A stretch of 44,564 nt of DNA from Oscillospiraceae bacterium (GCA_018110905.1 JAGBAZ010000013.1:1-44564), one strand, 5' to 3'; shown: positions 14,706 to 22,299, counted from the stretch's first letter. A program made the numbers and translations. Notes: generated from the letters alone by a model not told the origin.

Positions 14706-15071
14706 TTAGGCACGTCCTTTCCATTCATAGTTAAACTGATATTCATTCGGCAAACGGTTAACCTTCCCCGAAAAAGTAAGCTTTATAAAACCGTTTTGGG
14801 CTAACTCAAACAACGCTCTTTGCCCGGTAGATTCTGAAAATCCATATATTTTGAAAAAAGAAGCAGGAAAATTAAAAGTTGTTTTACCTGCAGCTTCAGA
14901 AGCACAGCAAAGATAAATATAGCGTGTAGAGTATGCAAGACTGTTAAATATAGGGCTTTTGAGCAAAGAACCGCCAACTTGTATAAAACTTACCTCTACG
15001 CAGTTGTCATTTGCGGAAAGCCACGAATTAATTTTGCAGTGTGGAGCTGCTTTATATTTCTTTTTACTCAC
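14706..15071 (-). CDS. Winged-helix element protein (possible replication or regulatory protein)
   Basis: This 121-residue protein contains SPIFNSLAYSTRYIYLCCAS, then FNFPASFFKIYGFSESTGQR and ALFELAQNGFIKLTFSGK, ending NEYQFNYEW. The order helix, TFxFPxxFFKxYGxSxxT, ALxELxxNGFI, wing, PNxYxF matches a winged-helix fold found in small proteins of integrative elements and some plasmid replication initiators. No catalytic residues are visible. It lies 17 bp after the excisionase-like gene in one operon. The assignment is to a fold, not to a named family. Confidence 0.6.
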   Translation of the reverse strand: MSKKKYKAAPHCKINSWLSANDNCVEVSFIQVGGSLLKSPIFNSLAYSTRYIYLCCASEAAGKTTFNFPASFFKIYGFSESTGQRALFELAQNGFIKLTFSGKVNRLPNEYQFNYEWKGRA

Positions 15072-15088
15072 TTGTACTCCTTCGTTTA

Positions 15089-15322
15089 TTATCCAATTTG
15101 TCGGATTTTGGGGAATTGATCTTTTTCCTGCGAAATAATGTGCGGTTCTTTCAAAATATCAAGTACCACATCAAGATCAATTAGCCTGCGGTTACCGCTT
15201 CCAAGAGCGGGTAATATTCCGCTTGCAATCCATTCCCTCAAAGCCCGCTCGGTTAGTTTTGAATTAGGATCAATGCGTCTGACCTCCGCAACAACATCAC
15301 GGCAATATCTGAAACGTCCCAT
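15089..15322 (-). CDS. Probable excisionase (MerR-type helix-turn-helix)
   Basis: This 77-residue protein has a MerR-like DNA-binding region: NSKLTERALREWIASGILPA, then GNRRLIDLDVVLDILK. The pattern of helix, EW(I/V)xxGxLPxxxxGxxRLIxxDxVL is typical of element-encoded excisionases that bend DNA for the integrase. The integrase lies on the opposite strand 1.1 kb away. Its start codon is separated by 3 bp from the stop of the preceding small gene, whose end contains its AGGAGG ribosome binding site. The role as Xis is inferred from fold and context. Confidence 0.7.
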   Translation of the reverse strand: MGRFRYCRDVVAEVRRIDPNSKLTERALREWIASGILPALGSGNRRLIDLDVVLDILKEPHIISQEKDQFPKIRQIG

Positions 15323-15325
15323 TTG

Positions 15326-15475
15326 TTATTCCTCCTTTCTTTCTTCCGCTTTCATCTCGTCCGCTTTTTTGAGCCAGTATTTTTTAAAAGCGGCCTGAAC
15401 TTTTTCCGGATTTTTCACTCTCCATTTGCGGTAATATTCCGCTCTTGCGGCTTTTTCTTCCTTGGAAAGTTCCAT
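15326..15475 (-). CDS. Small element protein with RAEYYRKWRxxNPEKV motif (49 aa)
   Basis: A 49-residue frame starts at 15475 after a perfect AGGAGGTG. It reads MELSKEEKAARAEYYRKWRV, followed by KNPEKVQAAFKKYWLKKADE. The motif YYRxWRxxNPEKVxAxxxxYWxxKA recurs in small proteins that accompany integrase-excisionase modules in Firmicutes elements, as I recall them. It is highly charged and helical, probably nucleic-acid or protein binding. It is first in the minus-strand operon and its stop is 3 bp before the next start. Confidence 0.72.
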   Translation of the reverse strand: MELSKEEKAARAEYYRKWRVKNPEKVQAAFKKYWLKKADEMKAEERKEE

Positions 15476-15529
15476 TTGTTGCACCTCCTTTTTGTTTGCT
15501 CGAAAATAGGTATAAAATAAATCGGCAAA

Positions 15530-15564
15530 AATTAACCGTAAAAAATTTTTATGTTAGGTTAATT
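15530..15564. promoter_or_regulatory. Inverted repeat in the regulator-excisionase intergenic region
   Basis: AATTAACC (15530-15537) and GGTTAATT (15557-15564) are perfect inverted arms with a 19-base spacer containing A and T runs. The site lies between the minus-strand excisionase operon and the plus-strand XRE gene, where a lysogeny-type repressor would act. Binding is inferred. Confidence 0.4.
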
Positions 15565-15658
15565 TCTGTTGAGTTTAAATATACTTAAAGTTAAAAATAT
15601 CTTCTTTAAACATTATTAAAAACCGTGTGTCAAATGATTTTTCGGACATTTAATTTTA

Positions 15659-15687
15659 TTGACATTTACATTATATTACGATAAAAT
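15659..15687 (+). promoter_or_regulatory. Probable promoter of the element regulator-integrase operon
   Basis: TTGACA (15659-15664) and TAAAAT (15682-15687) are separated by 17 bases and lie about 60 bp before the XRE start. Confidence 0.65.
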
Positions 15688-15748
15688 GTATCTTGAAAAT
15701 AACCAGTATTTACACAGTGTAAAATTACAAGGAAAGAAGTTGCTTAAA

Positions 15749-16411
15749 ATGAAATACGATTTTGATAAAATCGGCAAGCGTTTACAAAAAGAACGCAAGG
15801 AACAAAAAATGTCACAAGATGATTTAATGGAGCGACTGAAAAAAGAAGGCGTTTATATTGGCAGAAATAAATTATCAGCAATAGAGAACGGCAAAGCGGA
15901 TATAAGCGGTTTTGATTTGAATTTTTTGTTTAAACTTTGCATCATTTTTAATTGCGATATTGGTTATTTGCTTTGCGAATACGATACAAAGCATCACGTA
16001 ACAGCGGACATATGCGAAAATACCGGGCTTTCTGAAAATGCAGTTGAAAAAATTATAAAAAAAAGAAGCTCCGCCGATGTGGCAAGAGCTGAAAAAATAG
16101 CTGAATATGAAAAACTGGGTAAAGAGTGGGATGCGTTCGACGAAAACGACTATCAAAGCAATAAAGAAATAGAAATGCAACCCGATTTTGAAAGTTGGGG
16201 AGATTACCTCGACAAAACAGCTTTAAACGCTTTGATCGAATCAAATGAGTTTTATAAATTGTTAAATATATTAAACCGTTGTATGTATTGCGATAAAAAT
16301 AAAAAGATTTCTGAGGATTCGGAAATTTTTGAAAAAGAGTTGTTATTTTTTGAAACTCAACGTTTAACAACACATATAGCTGAGGAGCTTATGGGAAAAG
16401 CGAAAAAATAA
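15749..16411 (+). CDS. XRE-family helix-turn-helix regulator of the element
   Basis: This 220-residue protein starts at MKYDFDKIGKRLQKERKEQK (15749), preceded by AAGGAAAG; the frame is open further upstream but through the promoter. The XRE domain covers about residues 5-75, with KMSQDDLMERL, then IGRNKLSAIENGKADI as the recognition part. The C-terminal part is helical and acidic, with no recognised domain. It is divergent from the excisionase operon and 12 bp ahead of the integrase, a standard position for the element's master repressor or activator. Confidence 0.85.
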   Translation: MKYDFDKIGKRLQKERKEQKMSQDDLMERLKKEGVYIGRNKLSAIENGKADISGFDLNFLFKLCIIFNCDIGYLLCEYDTKHHVTADICENTGLSENAVEKIIKKRSSADVARAEKIAEYEKLGKEWDAFDENDYQSNKEIEMQPDFESWGDYLDKTALNALIESNEFYKLLNILNRCMYCDKNKKISEDSEIFEKELLFFETQRLTTHIAEELMGKAKK

Positions 16412-16423
16412 GGAGGCTTTTAA

Positions 16424-17644
16424 ATGGCATCCATAACAAGGAACAAGAGCGGGAGTTATAGAATCCAGGTGTGCGTAGGTCGCACCCTTGAGGGTAAACA
16501 GATAATGAAAAGTAAAAGCTTTAAGTATGACCCCACAAAGACAGAAAAACAGAATAACAAGGCCGCCGAAGAGTTCGCCCGTAAGTTTGAAGATGCCTGC
16601 ATAAACGGAACCGCAGCCACAAGCAGTGCAAAGTTTCAGGAAGTGGCGGCAAAATACTTTGTTGACTATGCGCCGAAAAGACTTAAAAGCTGGACTATTA
16701 ACACATATAAGAGTTATGAACCGGTAGCAAATAAAGCCTTTGGATATAAACCGATTTGCGATATTAGAACAACGGATATACAAAGTTTTATAAATAATCT
16801 TTGCGAGGACGGAATGTCAAAACGCAAAGAAATTGACCCGAAAACGGGAAAGAAAAAACATAAAAATTTGAGTGCAAAGACCGTTTATAATTATTTTGCG
16901 TATGTCAGCTCTGTTTTTAAATATGCAGTAATGCAGGGAATTGTTTATACAAACCCATGTAAGGGCGTTGTACTTCCCTCAAAGAAAAACAAAGAAGTTG
17001 AAGTTTATTCCCTTGCGGAAGTTCAAAAACTTTTAGATCTTTTGCAGGATGAACCCTTTAACCGTAGAATGGTTTTTATACTTGCGATATACTGCGGTAT
17101 GCGCAGAGGCGAGATATACGGGCTTGAGTGGCCGGACATAGATTTTAATAACAATACAATAACAATAAGCAGGACGAGCCTACACACGGCTCAGAGGGGT
17201 ACATATACGGACGAACCGAAAACCGAAAAATCAAAACGTTGCATAAAAGTAGCTGATAACGTTATGCGAGTTTTGAAAGATTATCACCGTTGGTGGTTTC
17301 AAACACGTTTTATGATGGGCACACATTGGCAAGCAGAGCACAGGCTCTTCATAAATAAAGAGGGATTACCGGAAAACCCCAACAATATAGAAAACTGGTG
17401 GATTCGTTTCTGCAAACGCACGGGATTTAGGTATATAAAATTCCATAGCTTCAGACATTTTAACGCCACGCAGCTTATTGCAAACGGTACGGATATAAAA
17501 ACCGTTTCTTCTTCCCTCGGACACAGCAACATAAACACCACAATGGATATATACGCCCATTCCATAGCAGAACAGCAAGCAAGAGCCGCTCAGGCGCTTT
17601 CTGACGTTATAGGAATTGATATTGCAACCGCAAAAAGGGCATAA
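16424..17644 (+). CDS. Tyrosine integrase
   Basis: This 406-residue site-specific recombinase catalyses integration and excision at the tRNA-Leu attachment site. It has an N-terminal AP2-like arm-binding domain (ASITRNKSGSYRIQVCVGRT), a SAM-like core-binding domain with a predicted extra loop (KRKEIDPKTGKKKHKNL), and a complete catalytic domain. Catalytic residues are Arg227 in CGMRRGE, His341 and Arg344 in FHSFRHFNAT, His367 in LGHSNINTTM and the nucleophile Tyr377 in MDIYAH. Length is typical of Tn916/ICE integrases. GGAGG precedes ATG. It is 12 bp after the XRE gene and 12 bp before the HEPN-like cargo gene. Confidence 0.96.
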   Translation: MASITRNKSGSYRIQVCVGRTLEGKQIMKSKSFKYDPTKTEKQNNKAAEEFARKFEDACINGTAATSSAKFQEVAAKYFVDYAPKRLKSWTINTYKSYEPVANKAFGYKPICDIRTTDIQSFINNLCEDGMSKRKEIDPKTGKKKHKNLSAKTVYNYFAYVSSVFKYAVMQGIVYTNPCKGVVLPSKKNKEVEVYSLAEVQKLLDLLQDEPFNRRMVFILAIYCGMRRGEIYGLEWPDIDFNNNTITISRTSLHTAQRGTYTDEPKTEKSKRCIKVADNVMRVLKDYHRWWFQTRFMMGTHWQAEHRLFINKEGLPENPNNIENWWIRFCKRTGFRYIKFHSFRHFNATQLIANGTDIKTVSSSLGHSNINTTMDIYAHSIAEQQARAAQALSDVIGIDIATAKRA

Positions 17645-17656
17645 GAAAGGATAAAT

Positions 17657-18898
17657 ATGAAAAAAGAAGAGTTGCCATCAATTGAAAAAATGTTAAAAGA
17701 GATTAAATTAATGAGTTTTTTCAAATTCTTAATGCCGCCCGAGCAAAGAAAACGCTTTGAAGAAATAGAGGAAAGATCTAAACTATTTGATGAAATTGCA
17801 AAATTTAACGAGAGGTTTTCGGATATTGGGTGGTGTGCATATGACTATATGAATGTAAAACTATTAGAAAGAGCAAATAAAGCTTTTGACGAGGAAGGAA
17901 TAGAAGCGGCAGAAAAATTATTGATTGAATATTACAAAACGGATGTAAAAGATATTGTTCATAAAATAAAAAATAGTTCCAATGCCTTTTTAATTCGCAG
18001 CCACCTAATCGAACAATTTTTAAATGATCATTTTTCAGAAAGATATTATTCAAGTGTTTTACTCGCATTGGTTATAATAGATGGTGCAGTAAATGATTTT
18101 ACAAAAGAAAAAGGATTTTTTGCGGAGGGAACAAATGTTGATGCATGGGATTGTTTAGTTGGTTGCAGCGACGGGTTAGCGAAACTTAAAGCAATTTTTA
18201 ACAAGTCCAGAACAACAACAAATTTAGAAAAAATTACCCTACCGTATAGAAATGGTATTTTACATGGCAGAGATTTAAATTATGCAAATGAGTATGTTTC
18301 TTGCAAATGTTTAGCTTTAATGCTGTGTGTAGCGGATTGGATGAAAAAGAAAAATAGTGAAGAAAGAAGAAAAGAAAAGTTTGATAGGGAAAATAATCCG
18401 CCTCCGGTTTCGGAATCTCTTAAAAAATATGAACAAGCTAAAATAGCACAAAAAGAGATACATGAATGGACGGCCAAGACCATAACAATAGGTATAGATA
18501 TTCCGGAAACGGGAGAAGTTGACGATTATGAGAATTGCCAATATGTTAAACCGGTTGTGGAAATGCTATATGCATGGAAAAACAAGAACTATGGTAAATT
18601 GGCACAATGTTTGGAAGGAAGATATGGGAAAGGCCCCTCGCTAAAGGCACAAGCAGGGGAATGTAGAAAAATGTTTTGCAATAAAGAGTTACAGTCTTTT
18701 AAAATAATTGATGTAGTAGAAGAAACGTGTTGCCTTTCAAGAGTTATCGTGGATGTAGACATCAAAATAGGTGAGATAAAAAAAGAAGAAACATTGGTAT
18801 TTGGATGTTGGTATAAAGGAGATTCACCATGTGCGTTACCATGGAACAACAATGGCGAATGGATTATAATACCAAGAGATACAAAAGGATTATTTTAA
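17657..18898 (+). CDS. HEPN-like cargo protein with RNGILHG motif
   Basis: This 413-residue protein has no signal peptide or membrane helix. The middle region runs from a helix pair (ERYYSSVLLALVIIDGAVND) to LPYRNGILHGRDLNYANEYV. Arg198 and His203 form an R-x4-H motif of the type that is catalytic in HEPN ribonucleases, placed after a long helix as expected. I recall similar YRNGILHGRDL proteins in varied bacteria without a known role. The C-terminal third (about 295-413) is a separate alpha/beta domain, possibly NTF2-like (MLYAWKNKNYGKLAQCLEG), with several cysteines. The gene is lower in GC than chromosomal neighbours and follows the integrase by 12 bp. A defence or toxin role is inference only. 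Confidence 0.6.
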   Translation: MKKEELPSIEKMLKEIKLMSFFKFLMPPEQRKRFEEIEERSKLFDEIAKFNERFSDIGWCAYDYMNVKLLERANKAFDEEGIEAAEKLLIEYYKTDVKDIVHKIKNSSNAFLIRSHLIEQFLNDHFSERYYSSVLLALVIIDGAVNDFTKEKGFFAEGTNVDAWDCLVGCSDGLAKLKAIFNKSRTTTNLEKITLPYRNGILHGRDLNYANEYVSCKCLALMLCVADWMKKKNSEERRKEKFDRENNPPPVSESLKKYEQAKIAQKEIHEWTAKTITIGIDIPETGEVDDYENCQYVKPVVEMLYAWKNKNYGKLAQCLEGRYGKGPSLKAQAGECRKMFCNKELQSFKIIDVVEETCCLSRVIVDVDIKIGEIKKEETLVFGCWYKGDSPCALPWNNNGEWIIIPRDTKGLF

Positions 18899-18903
18899 AC
18901 AAC

Positions 18904-18933
18904 AAAAAAGCGCCAATTTTTGGCGCTTTTTTT
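18904..18933 (+). terminator. Terminator after the HEPN-like gene
   Basis: The stem AAAAAGCGCCA/TGGCGCTTTTT with a short AT loop ends in a T-run and begins about 6 bp after the stop codon. Confidence 0.85.
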
Positions 18934-18940
18934 AAAATAA

Positions 18941-19082
18941 TTTTAATTAAACAAAGTTTTATTGACTGTAATTAAAAAAATGATATAATATTTTTAATTA
19001 AATGTGACAACATGAGAACTAATAAAACTGTACTTTAATTAGAGCATGAAGTTTTGCAGTTAATTAAAAAGGTATTTAATTA
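18941..19082. promoter_or_regulatory. Cluster of six TTAATTA boxes upstream of the Fic gene
   Basis: TTAATTA or TAATTA cores occur at 18941-18950, 18968-18975, 18991-19002, 19033-19042, 19058-19069 and 19073-19082. A promoter (TTGACT at 18962-18967, 16-base spacer, TATAAT at 18984-18989) lies inside the cluster. The array suits cooperative repression, perhaps by the wHTH of the Fic protein itself, but the region is AT-rich and chance plays some part. Confidence 0.45.
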
Positions 19083-19111
19083 GGATAACTACATAAAATA
19101 GGAGTGATAAA

Positions 19112-20278
19112 ATGGAATTTACAAACAGAGCGGGTTATTTTATGAATAATAGTACTGGATATAAATCTTTTGTTCCAAAGAAATTACCACCAGACCCTCC
19201 GATACAATTTGATTTTGAAATGCAAACACTCCTTTCTAATGCTGATAGGAAACTCGGAAGATTGGATGGTATAACACAAATATTACCTAATCCGGAATTA
19301 TTTGTTGCTATGTATGTTCAAAAAGAGGCAGTATTAAGTTCTCAAATAGAAGGAACACAGGCCTCTTTTGTTGATGTTTTGAGTGCAGAGTACAATCAAT
19401 CAGATGAACAACGACAAGGTGATATTACAGAAGTAGTAAATTATGTAAATGCTATGAATTGGGGACTTGCTGAACTCTCTAATTTTCCACTTAGTTTAAG
19501 ATTAATAAGACGGATACACGAAAAGCTGTTGCAGCATACGAGAGGCTCGGAAAGAAATCCAGGTGAATTTAGAACTTCTCAAAACTGGATAGGACCTGCG
19601 GGGTGCAAACTGAGTAATGCAACTTTTGTTCCTCCGGCGGTTCCGGATATGGAGGCGGCATTGGGTGATCTTGAAAAATATATGCATCAAGAGGACGAAA
19701 TGCCCGCTCTTATAAAAATAGCAATGATACACGCCCAATTTGAAACTATACACCCTTTCCTTGATGGCAACGGAAGAATGGGACGACTTTTAATAACATT
19801 TTGGCTCTGCCAACAGGAAATATTAACAAAACCACTTTTGTATTTGAGTTATTATTTTAAAAAGAATAGAACTGAATACTACGATCGCTTAATGGACGTT
19901 AGGAAAAAAGGCGATTGGGAAAACTGGATAAAATTTTTCCTTAAAGGTGTTGCAGAAGTTTCGGAAGAAGCCACAACATCTGCACGTGCTATTTTGAAAC
20001 TTAAAGAAGATTTTACAAAGGTACTTTACGAGGAAGAAGGGAATAACAGTTATTATCATAAATTGCTGGATGTTCTTTTTAAAAAACCTTTTATAAAACG
20101 GCACGATGTAGAAGAAATGCTTGGAGTTTCTAACCCTACTGCAGGAAATATAATAGACAGATTTTGCGAGTTGGGTATTTTGGAAGATTTGGAGCCGCAG
20201 AAGTCAAGAAACAAACTCTATGCATTTTCAACCTATTTGGATATATTGGACGAAGGAACAGAATTAAATAATGTATAA
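19112..20278 (+). CDS. Fic-family protein with N-terminal inhibitory motif and C-terminal wHTH
   Basis: This 388-residue protein carries a complete Fic motif, HPFLDGNGRMGR, with catalytic His214. Fic enzymes usually transfer AMP or another nucleotide to target hydroxyls. An inhibitory helix motif (S-x-x-x-E-G in SSQIEGTQAS, near residues 76-81) lies N-terminal to the domain, so this is the self-inhibited class II type. The N-terminus (about 25-110) fits the Fic_N domain that accompanies such proteins. The C-terminus (about 305-365) reads as a winged helix (IKRHDVEEMLGVSNPTAGN), which would bind DNA. A clear GGAG precedes ATG. It is the second cargo gene of the element and has its own promoter and terminator. 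The target is unknown. Confidence 0.93.
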   Translation: MEFTNRAGYFMNNSTGYKSFVPKKLPPDPPIQFDFEMQTLLSNADRKLGRLDGITQILPNPELFVAMYVQKEAVLSSQIEGTQASFVDVLSAEYNQSDEQRQGDITEVVNYVNAMNWGLAELSNFPLSLRLIRRIHEKLLQHTRGSERNPGEFRTSQNWIGPAGCKLSNATFVPPAVPDMEAALGDLEKYMHQEDEMPALIKIAMIHAQFETIHPFLDGNGRMGRLLITFWLCQQEILTKPLLYLSYYFKKNRTEYYDRLMDVRKKGDWENWIKFFLKGVAEVSEEATTSARAILKLKEDFTKVLYEEEGNNSYYHKLLDVLFKKPFIKRHDVEEMLGVSNPTAGNIIDRFCELGILEDLEPQKSRNKLYAFSTYLDILDEGTELNNV

Positions 20279-20282
20279 CAAG

Positions 20283-20311
20283 AAAGCGCCGGGTTTTCCG
20301 ACGCTTTTTTG
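20283..20311 (+). terminator. Terminator after the Fic gene
   Basis: The imperfect stem AAAGCGCCGG/CCGACGCTTTTTT with a GTTTT loop lies 5 bp after the Fic stop codon and ends in a T-run. Confidence 0.8.
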
Positions 20312-20324
20312 TATATTGATTTAG

Positions 20325-20345
20325 TTGTTAGCAATTTGTTAGCAA
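20325..20345. repeat. Integrase arm-type repeats, right end
   Basis: Two tandem copies, TTGTTAGCAA and TTTGTTAGCAA, match those at 12972-13010 near the left end. An inverted GACTAACAAAC follows at 20371. Such repeats at both ends fit the arm sites of a tyrosine integrase with an N-terminal arm-binding domain. Confidence 0.7.
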
Positions 20346-20358
20346 AAACAAAATTATA

Positions 20359-20412
20359 TAAAAAATTAAGGACTAACAAACGGCTTATTTAAGCCACCTA
20401 TCAGTCCTTAAT
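20359..20412 (-). terminator. Element-borne terminator for tRNA-Leu
   Basis: On the minus strand directly after the CCA end of the tRNA, ATTAAGGACT pairs with AGTCCTTAAT, with an inner hairpin GGCTTA.TAAGCC, followed by TTTTTT. It lies inside the mobile element and takes the place of the native terminator now stranded at 12820-12853. Confidence 0.75.
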
Positions 20413-20413
20413 C

Positions 20414-20437
20414 TTGGTGCGGTAAATGGGACTTGAA
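20414..20437. repeat. Attachment site copy (right end, inside tRNA-Leu)
   Basis: This is identical over 24 bp to 12852-12875 and forms the T-arm, acceptor stem and CCA of the intact tRNA-Leu gene. Confidence 0.92.
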
Positions 20438-20498
20438 CCCATACGTCAAAGACACACGCCCCTCAAACGTGCCTGTCTGCCTATTCCAGCACTACCGC
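20415..20498 (-). tRNA. tRNA-Leu (anticodon GAG)
   Basis: The minus-strand sequence starts GCGGTAGTGCTGG and ends ATTTACCGCACCA, with the CCA encoded. The acceptor stem GCGGTAG pairs with TTACCGC. The anticodon stem CACGT/GCGTG encloses the loop TTGAGGG, giving anticodon GAG. The T-arm is ATGGG-TTCAAGT-CCCAT. A long variable arm is present, as in class II tRNAs. The 3' half is the integration target of the adjacent element and remains intact. Confidence 0.95.
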
Positions 20499-20519
20499 GT
20501 TTTTTCGAATGCAAGAGTT

Positions 20520-20548
20520 ATTATATCAGCCCTTTTGCAAAAAGTCAA
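20520..20548 (-). promoter_or_regulatory. Promoter of tRNA-Leu
   Basis: On the minus strand, TTGACT and TATAAT have a 17-base spacer (20548-20520) and end 21 bp before the tRNA 5' end. This is a near-consensus stable-RNA promoter. Confidence 0.8.
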
Positions 20549-20626
20549 GAACTTTTTTGAAAAATTTTTGATTATTTATTTTTGTTTTCGGGAAAACTCA
20601 AATCAGGGTGAAAAGAAGGTGTTTTT

Positions 20627-22219
20627 TTGAAAAAAAGAATTGCGGGTTTTCTTTGTTTTTTTATTGTTCTTTTGGGAATAGTTGTTTTGAGAATTGCCGA
20701 AATCTCTGTCGGAAAAGAGGCGGAGGAAGCGGCGACTTTTCAGAGCAGAAGAAAAATTGAACTTTCGGAAACAAGGGCGGGGATTTTTGACAGAAATTTT
20801 TTACCGCTTGTGAACAAAAACAATGTCAGAAAAATACTTGTTTTTCCGGATCTGCTGGATGTTTCAAAAATTGCACCGTTTGTTGATAGGGATACGATGG
20901 CGGAGATTTTTCAGAAAAGCGATCCATCGGCAATCGATATCGGCGGAAAAATCATCGAAGGGGAAGGTATTTATAATTTTTCATATCCGAAAAGATATGA
21001 TGAAAAATGTCTTGCGGTGCACATAATCGGTTATATGAACGGCGAAAAAGGCGTTTTCGGAATTGAAAAAAGTTTTGACGGTTTTCTTTCCGAAAACGGA
21101 AAGAAAACCGAAGTTTTATATCACACCGACGGAACGGGAAGGCTTCTTAAAGGTGAAGAAATTCTGATAGAGGAAGAAAAAGTTTTTGAAAAAAGCGGAG
21201 TGATCCTTACTTTGGATTCCGGCATACAGCGCCTTACAGAAAAAGTTCTTTCTGAAAACGTCGAAAAAGGCGCTGCGGTCGTGATGGATGCGCAAAACGG
21301 CGAGATTCTGGCTTCGGCTTCCGTTCCGGATTTTGATCCCGGAAACATTGCGGATTATCTTGATGCGGAAAATGCGCCGTTTATAAACAGGGCATTTTCC
21401 GCTTACAGCGTTGGTTCGACATGGAAACTTGTTGTTGCGGCATCTGCGCTCGAAAGCGGAATTTCGGAAGAACGCACCTTTGAATGCACCGGAAGCATTG
21501 AGGTCGAAGACAGAATTTATAAATGCCATTGGGAAGCCGGCCACGGAGAAATAGATATGGAAAAGGCGCTTGAAATTTCGTGCAACCCATATTTTATCGA
21601 TCTTGCTCTTGAGATAGGCGGAGAAAAAATTCTTGAAACAGCAAAGAACATCGGATTCGGAACGCCTTCGGATTTTGGCGAAAATTTTTCGGCTGCGGAG
21701 GGAAACCTGCCTTCGGCTTCGGAACTTTCGGCAAAAACTGTTCTTGCAAGTTTCGCTTTTGGTCAGGGAAAACTTCTGGCAACTCCGGTTCAGCTTTGCT
21801 GCCTTGCCTCTGCGGTTGCAAACGGAGGAAAAGCTGTTACGCCGAAACTGGTGGCAGGGACTTTTGATAAAAACGGTGTTTTTACCAAAACGGCGGATTA
21901 TGCCGAAAACCGTGTGATGAGCGAAAGAACCGCAGAAAAACTAAGAAAAATGATGATAAATGTTGTTGAAAACGGAAGCGGAAAAAACGCAGAGCCGAAA
22001 AACGGCGGAGCGGGCGGAAAAACCGCTTCCGCGCAGACCGGGCAAATCGATAAAAACGGGAATGAAGTGATACACGCATGGTTCATCGGATTTTATCCGG
22101 CAGAAAAACCGGAATTTGCGGTGGCGGTTTTTGCGGAAGGAATGGATTCCGGCGGAGATTTTGCCGCACCGGTTTTTAAAAAAATCTGCGACGGGATAGA
22201 ATTGTTAAATTATGATTAA
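20627..22219 (+). CDS. Class B penicillin-binding protein (transpeptidase)
   Basis: This 530-residue membrane-anchored transpeptidase cross-links peptidoglycan. An N-terminal membrane helix (FLCFFIVLLGIVVLRI) is followed by a dimerisation domain containing ETRAGIFDRNFLPL. Transpeptidase motifs are VGSTWKLV (Ser264 nucleophile, Lys267), SCN (Ser318-Asn320) and KTA in GGKTASAQTG (Lys465) where KTG or KSG is usual; I recall this variant in some clostridial PBPs. It starts with TTG after AGAAGGTG. At 530 residues it is shorter than SpoVD or PBP2 and has no PASTA domain, resembling the small PbpA-type of sporulating Clostridia. No cell-division genes are adjacent. Confidence 0.9.
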   Translation: MKKRIAGFLCFFIVLLGIVVLRIAEISVGKEAEEAATFQSRRKIELSETRAGIFDRNFLPLVNKNNVRKILVFPDLLDVSKIAPFVDRDTMAEIFQKSDPSAIDIGGKIIEGEGIYNFSYPKRYDEKCLAVHIIGYMNGEKGVFGIEKSFDGFLSENGKKTEVLYHTDGTGRLLKGEEILIEEEKVFEKSGVILTLDSGIQRLTEKVLSENVEKGAAVVMDAQNGEILASASVPDFDPGNIADYLDAENAPFINRAFSAYSVGSTWKLVVAASALESGISEERTFECTGSIEVEDRIYKCHWEAGHGEIDMEKALEISCNPYFIDLALEIGGEKILETAKNIGFGTPSDFGENFSAAEGNLPSASELSAKTVLASFAFGQGKLLATPVQLCCLASAVANGGKAVTPKLVAGTFDKNGVFTKTADYAENRVMSERTAEKLRKMMINVVENGSGKNAEPKNGGAGGKTASAQTGQIDKNGNEVIHAWFIGFYPAEKPEFAVAVFAEGMDSGGDFAAPVFKKICDGIELLNYD

Positions 22220-22234
22220 ATATTGTATTGGCAC

Positions 22235-22263
22235 TTGCCGAAAAGAAAAATATATGTTATTAT
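22235..22263 (+). promoter_or_regulatory. Probable promoter of the Cys-cluster protein gene
   Basis: TTGCCG (22235-22240) and TATTAT (22258-22263) are separated by 17 bases and lie about 37 bp before the GTG start. Confidence 0.55.
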
Positions 22264-22299
22264 GAATTGTACAGAAATTTCGAAAGAAGGCGTTTTCCG

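Larger units (their letters stand above)
12852..20437. mobile_element. 7.56-kb integrative element in tRNA-Leu(GAG)
   Basis: Direct 24-bp repeats mark the ends, 7,562 bp apart. The interior holds a tyrosine integrase, a probable excisionase, a divergent XRE regulator, small element-type genes, and cargo (HEPN-like and Fic genes). TTGTTAGCAA arm-type repeats occur near both ends (12972-13010 and 20325-20345). No relaxase, type IV secretion gene, terminase, capsid gene or full replication gene is visible. It is therefore either a mobilisable or satellite-type element that relies on a helper, or a genomic island. The intact tRNA gene is at the right end. Confidence 0.9.

Noticed and set aside
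19112..20278. Fic toxin with a separate upstream antitoxin gene
   Set aside because: No small gene lies directly upstream, and the inhibitory S-x-x-x-E-G motif is within the same protein, so inhibition is internal.
12852..20437. Prophage
   Set aside because: No terminase, portal, capsid, tail or lysis genes are visible. An integrase with excisionase alone fits a small integrative element better.
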